Positions 23,801 through 36,900 of a stretch of 64,000 nt of DNA are shown one piece after another. Origin of the DNA: Myoxocephalus aenaeus. Taxonomy: Eukaryota; Chordata; Actinopteri; Perciformes; Cottidae. Numbering within the stretch: position 1 is the first letter of the stretch; each line of letters opens with the position of its first letter. A program made the position numbers and the translations under genes. The stretch lies in assembly GCA_038501785.1 (NCBI GenBank), contig JBAMJR010000168.1, forward strand, positions 2,041,001 through 2,105,000. The letters are read 5' to 3'. The notes below the pieces were generated by a model. It saw only the letters and a program-made list of their open reading frames with translations, was not told the origin of the DNA and ran no database searches.

Positions 23801-26800
23801 TTTACAATGGAGCATTATCCCCAAAAATGTATATGGTCCCTGGGACGACGGCACACCGTTGGTCTTGATCCCCTGTACTTGCAGTACTGTAGAAAACGGA
23901 GTACAGCCACGTTTTCAAAATGTTGGCATCGACATAGTATGGATTCTTGTGTAGGGCTGGGTGTCGTTTCTAAAACATTGAATACCGATACCCTACATTC
24001 TATATCACTAGAAGTTTCTTTAAATATTTATCAGTTGCTTTTTTAAATCCCCATGAACCACTCTTCAAATCGTCAATAAATTAGATCCACGGCACTCAAA
24101 AGACAATACAGCTGGTTGCTGATGGAGAATGAGGACAAAACGGCACCAAAGATCTGTTTTTTTTTAACTGAATATTCTCCAGTCTAAAAACACAAATGCA
24201 CAGAATCTGTCCATGTTTAAATGTTTCTGATGCTTGTTGGTGAGGGTCTTTTCTCTGCTATAACTTAATTACCTTAAAGCATTGACATTTTGCACAGCGT
24301 CATCATTTGGTTGGTGTCTGATACCCAGCCCTAGTTAGTTTACTTTAAGTTGGTTCAGGAATATTAGGATTTTGTTGGATCAAATCACAGATGTATGGTT
24401 TATTGATATTAATTTTATCCAACTTTCTTGAAATCAGAGACACTCCAACGCCTCCCAGTCGCTGTGTGAGATCATCAGACTGAGTAGAGACCAGATGTTC
24501 CAGGTCCAGGGCTCCTCGGATCCAGACCCACTTCTGTCCACACTTGAAAAGTATGCATGCATTTATATACAAGAACTGTAATGGTTGTTTATCCACTTCA
24601 TGAAATATGAGCTTCTAGTTACTGTAGTGATTTCCTTGTAGATCAGTTGTATGCTCACCAGTTTTGCTTTTTGTTCAGTTAGTCTTGTACTATGTGATCG
24701 TACAGTTATTCTAACAATGGCCGTTGTCATTTTGGCCTAGTAGGCTATTGCAAACAGACTCTGCACGACAAACCTGACAAGTGACTTTGAAGGCCGCTTT
24801 CCCTTCATCTTCATGTCTGTCCTCCGCAGGCAGGAGACGGTGGAGCAGCTGCTGTTTAATATCTTCGAGAAGGAGAAGAATGAATCTGCAATCGTCAGTG
24901 TTATCCAGATCCTCCTCACTCTGTTTGAGACGAGGAGACCAGCGTACGTCCTGTGGCCTCTACCACTCTTGATGTCGTGATTTGAAATGGATATTTATAG
25001 ATATATAGATAGATGATGAGTATGTGAAATAAGGAAAACCACAAAGTAAGAATGACTGTAATTGAGTTAAAGTTATGTTTTTTTGTTCGTGCATTAGTTG
25101 TGAAGTCACATATTTTACAGTAACTTGTCAAAGGATCTTTTTGGTTTAATACAGTATTACACTGTATACAATATGGTATTTGCATGGTTTGATTTTCACA
25201 GATAACTACTCTCTAAAGCAATGAGAGCTGTGAACAGAGCAATGACGAGAGTCTGACAGGAACGTGAGCGGTCACATGACCAAACGGGTTGTTAACCAGT
25301 TTATCCGGATTATCCAAACCGCTTTGCTTGGAGGTAATGCTCCGTGATTGCACCTGAAATGTGGCAGAAATCACAAAGAAATAGTTAACAATGAGTACAC
25401 AAGAAAAACTATTAAATGTCAACCCACAATCACTATTTCTTTAAATGTTACTGCGACTTTCATGGCGGTTTAGGAAAACACTGAATATAAGCTACATGCT
25501 TCAATTTAAGGTTCCCAAAGACTTGGCACTACCACGCTGTGCTTAGAGAGCTAGTTCACCAGGTTCTGACTTTGACCTTGTAGGTTTGAGGGTCATATGG
25601 AGTGCCCGCCTGGGATGTCCCACCCGTCATTCTCCGTCAACCACAGCATCCTGGAGGCTGTGAGACCCCGACTCAAAGACTTTCACCAGCTGCTACTTGA
25701 ACCCCCAAAGGTAAAAAACACTAACTATGTAAGAAAAACTAAATGTCTTGTACAGGGTTCTCACGGTCATGGAAAACCTGGAAAATTCATTCGCTGTTCA
25801 TTTACGCTGAGTTTGAAATAATTGTAGCCACTTATTGTAAGTCGCTTTGGATAAAAGCGTCCGCTAAATGAAATGAAATGTAATGCAGCCCCCTCTCTAA
25901 TTGCTGTTCTAAGCAGGGGCCTCATACCATACCCTTGTGGCATGGGAGGTGCATTGAAGACGGTCTACTCAAAATATCGCTATACTGTTAGTGTGAGCTC
26001 AAACTCCCATGCATGTATACAGATATACCTGTAGCCCTGGTTAGTACCCCTTATTTCTGTAAGTAAATATAGCAGTAGGTTAACACACACACACACACAC
26101 ACACATGGAATGCAACACCATCGACATTTAATCTGACCACAAAACAACAACCCATGTTGTGTAACAAGAACACCCAAAGAGTATTTAATAGTCCATGCTA
26201 GGGTACCCTATGTTGGCGCGCTTGTTGGAGCTCATGTCCACCCTCCACACTAAGTGGTCAGTCAGTACTCGCGGTTCCAGAGTGAGCGATCGATACCGTC
26301 CAGAAACCCTTGTGTTCAGCCAGAGGCGCGATGATAGCAGGAGACTCCGTCCTGCCTCCCGGTCCCTCTGACGCAGCGCCGTCCTCCGCAAACCCCAAAC
26401 TGATTAGCCGCTAGCTGGTTAGCCGCTCGCTGGTCCTCCGCTAGCCGGTGATCCGCAAGCACCCGACGCCAATGTCCTCAGCACGCCGACCGGCTTCCAA
26501 CCCGGCTCTCTGTCCTCGTCGGAGCTGCTATTCCATGTCCATCACAAACCGGGCTCGAACGAACAATCACACGCCTCTCTCCCTCTAGCCATCTGAACTC
26601 CAACTCGACCTCCCTCTTTATCTTCCCCCTGAGAACACCTGAGAACCGATAGGCCCGGACACGAGAGGTTCAAAACCCACTGCAAATAGTGGGACACTTA
26701 AATACTTTTACAGAACTGATAACAGAAATGACCCAACACTCATGTAACCAAAGTAGCAGGGCGCTACATAATTAATATGCTTTTAAAAGAAAGACGCTTT

Positions 26801-29800
26801 ATATAATGTTTATTCTTTTAATCAAACTATTGTCTCATTCATTTGTCATTTAAGGTTTACTGTATGTTTTGTATTCTCATTGTTAGTCATGGAAATCCAT
26901 TGGTCAGAATGTGTGTGTGAACCCTGCTTGTAGTCTGAAGTTACACATGTTGGTGTCTGCATTTCATCCTTATCAGCTGTTTTCAGTTTAGGTAGAACAC
27001 GTATGTTCTTCGATGAGTATGTGACAAAGAGTCTTCTACCACATACGATAAGTATTCAGTCATCAGTCAGCTGTGGATTGATCGATCAGTTTATTCTCCA
27101 CCAACAGGCCAACGTGATGAAGACGACGTGGGGCGTGCTGGACCCTCCTGTGGGAAACACCCGGCTCAACGTGGTCCGACTGGTGGCCAGTCTGCTGCAG
27201 AGCAACACGCACAGCATCAACACAGAACTCATTAACCTCAACACACTGGGAATCATACTAGTGAGTGATATCTGTTTTAGTTTGTTTGGATACAAGGTAC
27301 GATAGTATTAATAAATGGACAACTTCACCATTATTCAACACTAAAGTGAACAATTTTGTTGAATAAATTGTATAAAGTAAGCAAATGCAGCATAAAAGGT
27401 CTCCTGTCAAAGTCTTTGTTTAGTCCCTGAGGAGATGAGACAGTAATACAATAGGTTTTGCCTCCAGAGACGTTTTTTTTTGTTTTGTCCACCTCATGAA
27501 ATTCAATGGGAGATTTGAAAGGATTAAAATGTGTTAAACCGATTTTAATCCCAGATTTTGATAATTCAGTTATCTGCAGTTAAAAAATGCCTGGTAATCC
27601 TGGCCATCCTTTCTACTATCATCTGTTATATTGTTCGATTCGCTGCCTTCATTACTGAGATCTGGTGATGTGATCTAGCTGTAAAAACAAAAGGGAGCAG
27701 GATGTCAATGTAACTACATCCAAGTGATCTTTCACATCAGTTTCCTCGTTGGACTTTCACCTGCTGTACTTACTGTAGTTTTGCGTACGTGAGTTCCACT
27801 TGACATGTTCAGCTTTAATGGCTTTTGGTTTACGTTGGGAAGCAGTTCAGGTAATGACGGTAAACCAGATTGGTTTCCGTGGTTGGTTAACGAGGCTGTG
27901 AACTGTGACCACATATCAGGAACACATGTACATTGTTAACTGAAGCAAAGAAAGAAAAGAGACCATCTCATAATAACTTATTAATAATGTAACGATTTTG
28001 TTTTGCTCCACAGGATATGTATTTCAAATACATCTGGAACAACTTCCTCCACATTCAAGTGGAGATCTGTACGGCCATGATTCTGGCCATGCCGCCCGCC
28101 CCCACTGACATCCAGCCAGACGCGGAGCAGGAAAATGCCCGGGAGAGCATCCTCATTAAACATGTAAGATAGAACAAGGAGAGGAAAAAGATCTTAGAAT
28201 CAGTTCTTAAATCTCTCCTCGTGTGAAGTAATTGTTGAGGTTCTGCACAAGATCTTACATCGAGGATTATACAGAGTTCATACGGTCATGGAAAAGTCAT
28301 GTAAATGTGTTATATTCATGTGTTCATGACGTTCATTTACGCTGAGTTTGAAATAATGAATATGCTTTTAAAAAGACTCAAAATATAAGCAGGCATACAT
28401 ACAGGCATCTATATAAATGTTTATTCTTTTAATCAAACTATTGTCTCATTCATTTGTGTCATTTAAGGTTTACTGTATGCTTTGTATTCTCATTGTTAGT
28501 TTAAATACTACATTTACTCACTTTTTACTGTTTACACCCAGATTTCACTAAATGTTTGCTCATGGTCATTTGTCATGAAATCCGTTGGTCAGGATGTGTA
28601 TGAACCCTGCTATAGCAAACTAACGCTGTCTTTATATAGCTAAAAAAATATACATTCAATGTAAACTCGGTAATGTAGTTATTGTTGTCTGTGTCGCTGA
28701 ATTGCTTGTGTTTAATGTCGTCATATTTTCTTCCATCAGCTGTTTCAAAAGTGCCAGTTTATACAGAGAATCGTAGAGGCCTGGAGCTCCAACGAGAAGG
28801 AACAGTGAGTATTCTGCTCTGCTGCAAATGTCTCAAGATGTAACTGTGCGTCATTTGCTAAATATTAGAGTCAGCTGGAAATCCCACGGGACTACGAACA
28901 TACAAGAATCACACCATGCTTCTTCAGTACAAACAAGACTGTAGACAAACAGAAACCTTTTTAAAAGAATGAGTCTGTCTTGCGACCGCAGAGCGAGCCT
29001 CCCCAGACGTTGTTTCCACTCCAAACAACGAAACCACAAGTCCTGTTCTCCTCTAGTATCACTGCTGGTCCTGGTTCAGAATAGTTAGGAGAGAGATGCT
29101 TTGGTTTGGTGGTCGGTAATAACTCCTAATGGAATGTCCTCATGATTGTATTGATGCGTTTGTGTGTTTTAGGGCAGAAGGTGGTCGCCGACGAGGCTAT
29201 ATGGGCCATCTCACCAGAATAGCCAACTCTATAGTTCATAACTGTGACAAAGGCCCAAATGGACCACAGATACAACAGCTCATCTCTGGTAAGAACTCTC
29301 TTCTGTCGGCACCTCGCCGTCCTCATCTGTTTTCAGCTTCATCTCTGACTTTCAGTTTGAGCATATAAAGATGGATTTATGTGTGTGTGTGACACAGAGC
29401 TCCCAGCAGAGGACAGAGATAAATGGGAGTCCTTTATTTCTGGGCAGCTGTCTGACACAAACAAGAGAAACACAGTTGACTTGGTGAGTAACCACATGGA
29501 CACCAACCCTGACGTCTAGCTTCCATATGTATTTCACCATGCATGTAGGTACTGTTGTGGTGGCCTGTTCCTTGTTGTTGTTTTTATTCTGAGCCACGTT
29601 ACGGGACCCCTTTTCCTGACTCTCACGTTAAAATGTTCCAAATAATGACTCGAGACGCTGATTCAATTTAATTCTATCGTAAATTAACGTGAGGTCAAAA
29701 AAAATGTCCCGATGTCCCGTTCCACATAATAAAATAAAACCCTGATATTCAGTCCCGCCCCTTCCTCTTATACCAGCTGATCCTCATCAGATTAATATAA

Positions 29801-30939
29801 ACAATTCAAAGAAAAAGGCATTATTACAAATGTGAATATAAGATCCATTGATATGGCAAAGGAACGTCTTTTAAATCATACAAATTAATTATATAACATG
29901 ATTTATAATCAAACTAAATATATGGCTCCAACAACTGTTTAGACAGTGTGCTAGTGTTATCTCTGTAGTCCAGCACATTGGATTTGAAATGAAACATTGA
30001 CTCAGGGGCCACAATGAGTTTTAAAATTTGACAGACTATAACCTGCAAAACTAAACCGAACGAGTGCAGATATGTGTGAGTCGTCAAGTTTCATTAGTGG
30101 CTGCAATGAGCCTGCTTTCCTCTACAAATCTTTTAAACACAGAGTTGCAGGCTTGATACGGTCACTCAATTCATGCTCAATGTTGAGCTCAGATCCGTTT
30201 GTTTTGAGAGACGCAACAGCAGAAAAGCCGATCTCACGGAGATCTGCTTTTGGCAAAATGCTAAGAATCTTGGTCGTCGCACATCCATTAACGGAATGTA
30301 TGCATACAATTCACGGCACATGGGTGTATTATAAGATGATAAAGTGATGGATAACTGCCCATATCTCCATTATTACGGCTAGCAGGAAGCCGGCAGGCAG
30401 AACCCGATGTGTCACATGACAGGCCGGCTCAGTCTCGTGGGTCTGATGTGCGTTCATTATGCCGAGGAACATAACTCTGGATTCAGCTGTTGGTTCATTC
30501 CACAACTTTTAAAAACGACATTTTTTAATTTTATTTTTTAAATAAGGGCCATCAGAGTGTTCGTATTGGGGAGTGGGATCAACTGAAACGCCGGGTATTG
30601 CAGGAAAAAGGCAAAAATGAAAGCGGTCTTTACTCTAATTTGGACAATTTTGTACCAGATCTTAAAAGCTCAACGGGCCGTAGTTTGCCCATACCTACTC
30701 TAAAGTACAGATCCATCTCTTGTAGAACGGTTTAGATTAGGATGCACAAAGAAATATCCAGAGTGACATGTTTGATGACACGATGTTGGCTCTGTTCAGT
30801 GGTGTGGTGTAGAAGAGTGAAGAGAGGTTTCTGTTTCCTGTAGGTGAATACACACCACATCCATTCTTCCAGTGATGATGAGGTGGACTTTAAAGACAGC
30901 GGCTTTCACCAGGACTCCTCTCTACAACAAGTAAGACCT

Positions 30940-30974
<35 letters not shown>

Positions 30975-33900
30975 AGGCCCAGCTGATCGTTAGTCTTTCT
31001 GTGACCGTCTTAAACAGGCTACAGGAACGTCTCTTGAACATGTTTTTAATTAATTAACCTAACTACTAATGTCGTTAAGGGAACTTTACAGTTACTTTAA
31101 AACAAATATAATTGTCTGATATTTTTCTTAAACTAATGTAAAAGCATTTTGGCATTTGACTGTAAATGCATGTTTGTGCTTTTCTTAGCTATTAACCTGT
31201 CTAGCCTATACGTTACACTTTTTTTTTTTTGTGTGTTTACAACTCCGTAAATGTATTTGCTGTTTTGTGTACTGCAAGTAATGACCAGCTTTGTGTAGAG
31301 CCAAGACTATATCATTATCGTTGGTCCTGGGTTTTGCCAGGCCTTTTCTGATTATCAGATGCAACAAATGACGTCCAATTTTATTGAGCAGTTCGGCTTC
31401 AATGACGAAGAGTTTGCTGATCAGGACGATGTTGTGGAGTGAGTACTCATCCTGCATGACGGGACCTGCTGTCTACATGTTGCTGTGTAACACTGAAGGG
31501 ACAGGGCACTTCCAACACGGCAGAGAAACATGTATTCCTTCAATAATAGCATTCATTTGCATATCAAATTGTGCTTTTTTTGGTCTGCCCCATTGTTAGA
31601 ATATTGTTTGATTGCTATTCCAAGATTTCTTAAAATTTGAATGTTGTGCAGCATAATGTACATAGCTCTAAAGTTATAATTCAATTAGATTTTTATGTTC
31701 CCAGTTTGCTACAGAAAAAGATCAATGACAGTGATGGCTGTTGCTCAAGTAAAAGGCATTAAAATTACCTCCAAGATCACCTTATGTCCTTTTTGATATG
31801 GCACCCATAATGAATACAAAACATGGCTTCTAGAGTAGAATCCATAATACCAGCTTCGTGTGGTCGTGTGCTGTCCCTTCTGTTTTCCCTAGAGCTGGTT
31901 GGGGTATAATCTGTGAAATGGTTGTGGGCTGTTAGTGCATCAATCCTTTCAATGTCTGCTTCCCTTTAAACAGTTTGTGGTTTGAAGTGGAGCCCTTTTC
32001 TCTTTACATGTTGGATTTAGCAACATGACTTACCAAATGAGACTGTGGGAAACGAGCGGTACACCAATACAAACGTTCAGCAGCATCAATTCCTTATTCT
32101 TGGATCTATTTTTATTGTTTTACAAAAGTTGTTTCACTTGTACGTTAACTCTCCAATAGATTATGATCTACGTAAACATCTCTAAAGATGGGGAAGTCCG
32201 GAGGTTCTATCCTACTAAAAGACTTTGACTCAATAATAAAAGGTGGAACTGGGTGAATGAACCACAGCAACATTTCTTGCTGTCTTGTAATATCTCAGTT
32301 CTACGTGATACTCTTTCATGTAACGTTAACGATCTGCAGAACCGTTTCATTGGTGTACCTGAAGATGCTCCCGTTTTAGTTGAGGTCTGTCTGCTGGTCT
32401 CCTCTGTGCAGTCGACATGTCTGGAACGTATCTGACTAGTTACCGGCATCTTGTGCTGTGCTGTCCAGGTCAGATACTTTCCACTTGTCAGCAATGCACA
32501 CGTCGGAAGGTAAAGGGGGATAAATGTACTGTTTTGTTTTTTTCTTAAGTAAAAATGAGACGTTCCAGTGTGTGGCTGGTAGGAACTGATTGGACTGGAG
32601 ATAGTTGACTCCATCTGTGGATAGGACTTCAAGTTTACTCGTCCTCTAACTTGGTCTTTAGTACTTCTGTTTATTACTTTATCGCAGTCTCATTCACCCA
32701 CTGGAAAGTTGAAGCTACTCCAGCTGTTTAGAATCTCTGAACTTAATTTTCCTTTCAATCCAAATGTTTTCTTTTAATAAGCACTTACACAGGCCCCGGG
32801 TGGTATTGGCCCGGCTCGGCACAAAAACTAGAAGCATGGGGAAACTGTCAAAGTGAAACCATCAACCTTCTTCTCATCATGTTCAGAAAGAAATGGTTCC
32901 AACAAGTAACTGCCCTTTAGCCATCATAACAGGTTTTCCCTGTGAGACTTTGCATTTTCCCACAGTCCAGTAATATAAAGGTGCATCCTGGTCATAGTCC
33001 AGCTATAAACCCCCAGCGGAGGAGGCATTCTCTCTGGAGGTAGAGGAGGTTGCACCAGTATCTGGTGAAATGGAGGCTCGACTCGAGGCCGTCTCAACTG
33101 TTTCTGATCATGACCGTTAAGGAAGCAGCCCTAGATTAAAGAGTTCAGTACTCGTATCAGGCCTGCTCCTAAACGGTCCTGCTAAGAATCATTAGTGGAG
33201 GATCCCCTTAGACAAGCACTACACTTTCATTACACACAACGAAGCATGACGGGAAGGTTTGGTCTCAAAATAATGAACAGGATGAGCGTTTATATTGTAT
33301 TTGTCTCGACTGTGGGAAAGGTCCTATGCTTGCTAATCACAATAACACACTATTTATTCTGAACAAATATATTTATGTAGCATCAAATGCACTCTGTGGA
33401 AACAAATGTCCTCTTTAGGGACAAAACGATTATATTTCTATCTAGATCTGGCGCGTCAAACTCATTACAGTTCATGGGCGGGTTCTGGCCCTCGGCTGCA
33501 TGTTTGATACCGGCAGATTAACTGATAATGAAAACAATTTTGAGTCACTGCCTTGGTGTGCATCCCTGTGTGAGCTGCTCCTCGCTGTTGACGGTACTCT
33601 GATAGCCGTTTCCCTCTGCTTCCTGTCTTTGTGCTAAACTAGGCTAATCCTCGAGCTGATATTATCTGTCACTAAAGTAAAATGGCAAATAATTCCTCCA
33701 AATGTTTGATATACTATTTCAAATATTACATGTCATTGTACATATTAATGTTTTGGGGAAACTTTGCCATCCATTAAGCCATGTTGAAAGTATTTGTAGG
33801 ATTCTTTCTGTGGCCAGTTTACAACACAAAACCCTGTTTCCTCATTAGGTCTTAGTTACATGAACCTGGCACGGGGCGAGCTAGTCTTTAGTCCTCCTCC

Positions 33901-36900
33901 AGTCTGCTACACGTCTGCCTGTGTGCTCTCATATCTGTGGATGCCTAACGACCCTAACTTGACTAAACTCTGTTCTCTTTAACGTTGCAGTATTCCCTTT
34001 GATAGAATATCAGACATCAATTTTTCACTGAATACAAATGAAAGTGTAAGTACTTTGATTATTAATCTTGAATTCATACAATAATCATTCAATGAGATGA
34101 GAGTAAAATGATCATAGCACAAATAAAAATGTGTTATTTTGTAATTTGCTGAAATCACTGTTAACGTTCATTTAGAAGCAGATGCCACAAAGTGAGAGAG
34201 GACTCCTCTTGATGACGTTGCTATAGCCGGCATTTTAACCAAAAGCATCGCACAATTTGATCAAATAATGTGCCATCTTTTTAAATGTGTACCGGCAGAC
34301 ATAGATATGCTCTAAGTTATTTCAGTTTGAGGCCTGCTGTTGTGCTAGGATACTTGTTAATGTCTGCTTCTCGTCTTGAGTGACTTTTGTTCTGTAGGAT
34401 CCAGCCCTAGTTTGTATGTGGATGTGCTGTAGATGTAAAAATAGTTTGTCTAAGTAAGTGTGTGTTTCTCCAGGCAAATATAGCTTTGTTTGAGGCACGC
34501 TGTAAGGAGAAAATCCAGCAGTTTGAAGACGCCGGTTCAGACGAGGAGGATATCTGGGATGAAAAGGATGTCACCTTCGCACCGGAGGCACAGAGACGCC
34601 CCAGGTCAGTAAACACACGGACCTTTGTTTCTATATATTGAGAGGACCCTGTGAAAACAATGCGTTCCCTGGCCTGAGCACTTACCGTCGCCTCAAAACC
34701 AAGTCTTAACGGTCCTTTGAAGTAGTGTAGACCTGCAAAATGTTCTTACTTTTCAATTAAATTGCTTTTGTATAGCCCAACATCACAAATCTACCTCAGA
34801 GGGATTTACAATCTGTACAGCAAACAACATCCTCTGTCCTTTTGAGGGTCTCCCATCGGAACAGGAAAAGGGTGCTGAAACTCAAAATGGTCCTCTACTT
34901 GATGTCATACCGAATAAACTTCAATGGAGTTTAAAACCTTGAAGGCCTCATTATCCTCCTACGCTTTTAAATCATCAGGGCAACTAAACACACAGGATTC
35001 ATCACGACCTTTAAGAATATCCAAGGTCATTTTGGTGTATTTTAGTGGAAGAACTAGAGATGACCAACTAATTTCTAAGTTAAAGTGACAACCAGGAACT
35101 TTTAAATTCAAGATGTTTTACTGTCATATGCACAGATACCAGAATTATTCTATACAATGAAATTGTTATTTCTTATTTTGCTGGGTCCTCCTAACACACA
35201 GAATTAGAATAAACTTAAGGAAGATAAATAAATAAAAATAAGGCACAAAATATAACAGTATTGCACAAAAAATATATATAATAATAATAGTATATATTTA
35301 TATTATATATTTATTTTATTATTATTTATATCCATATATTATTTAATAAATGGTTATGAATGGTCTCAATGTAAAACTGATGCCTCTTATGACCATCGTA
35401 AACAAGACCATCGGCAAGAAGATTGTCTATTTTTGTGTAGTAGTTTTCATAACTGGAAACACTACCCTTTGGTCCACAGGGGCGGCCAAAATCTATAAAA
35501 GTGAAAGTTCCATGTAGAATATTTAACTGAGGAATAATATTTAATCATAGTCATTTTCTGACCTTTCTGTTTACTATATGACATTAAGATATTCTCGGCC
35601 TTAACCGCCAAGCTGTGTGACGTAGGACTTTCCTCTTTCCTGTATCTCTACTCAGTAGTAATGTGTCTGTGTGTGTGTTAGAAATGACTAGAAGTGATGT
35701 GTGGTGCGTCTCAGGAGTTCAGGCAGCACGGACAGCGAGGAGAGCACAGACTCGGAGGAGGAGGACGCCAAGAGAGATCCGTTTGAAGCTTCCAACCCCA
35801 GCACCGATGACCGGATGGAAGTCGACACAGGTTGGTGTACCCAAGACTCCTACATATCAACCCGAAGGACATGCCTATATCAAGTGAACCCAAGTAAGGA
35901 AAACGGTTGACCGGACCGGGTTTAGGACTCAAATACGATTCATTCCAGTTAAGATTATTCACTTTTAATTCTGTTAAGTGCTTATGTACGAACTATGATT
36001 AGGTTTATTTCCAGTGCTGACGATGTGGTTCATGAAATGACTTTTTTGTCTGTGCGAGTAGGAGTCAGGGTTCTTACAGTCATGGAAAACCTGGAAAAGT
36101 CATGGAATTTTTAAATGGTTATTTTTTCAAGGAAAAGTCCTTGAAAAAAATAAAATCAAAAGTTTAGTAAAAGTCATGTAAATGTGTTATATTCATGTGT
36201 TCATGACGTTCATTTACGCTGAGTTTGAAATAATTAAAATGCTTTTAAAAGAAAGACTCAAAATAGAAGCAGGCATACATACAGGCATCTATATAAATGT
36301 TTATTCTTTTAATCAAACTATTGTCTCATTCATTTGAGTCATTTAAGGTTTACTGTATGCTTTGTGTTCTCATTGTTAGTTTAAATACTACATTTACTCA
36401 CTTTTTACTGTTTACACCCAGATTTCACTAAATGTTTGCTCATGGACATTTGGTTTAAAGTGTGTGTGTGTGTGTGTGAGAGAACCCTGAGGAGCGGTGG
36501 GGTGTTCAACGCCATACTTTAATACTACTTCTGACAGATTTTCATGTATTTTATAATCATTCTTATCTTTTAGGGCCCGTGTGGACGGCCAACTTTGACG
36601 ACGTGCCCATGGACACGGGTACGTCCACGGCTCCGGCGTCGAGCCCCACCGACCCCGACCCCCCCGCCGCCTCCCCCTCCTCTCCAGAAGACCTGCCCGA
36701 CGCCTCGTGGACCGCCTCCACTCCTCCTGCCGCCTCCAAAGCTGAAACCGGCTGGGCGGATTTCTCCAACTTCACCCCCGTCAGGTAGGACGTCCCAACA
36801 CTGTGTGCCTGCGCTGCTGCAGCTAAAGAAGAATTGATTTATCTTTCTTCGTCTTTGAAGCAGAGTGTTTCGAAAATGTAAATATGAATCTTTTCAGGCC

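Noticed and set aside
32207..32632. 141-codon minus-strand open frame in a ppp6r3 intron
   Set aside because: No recognisable domain, no splice partners, composition like surrounding intron.
36595..36837. Pro/Arg-rich open frame
   Set aside because: Out-of-frame reading of ppp6r3 coding exon 18.
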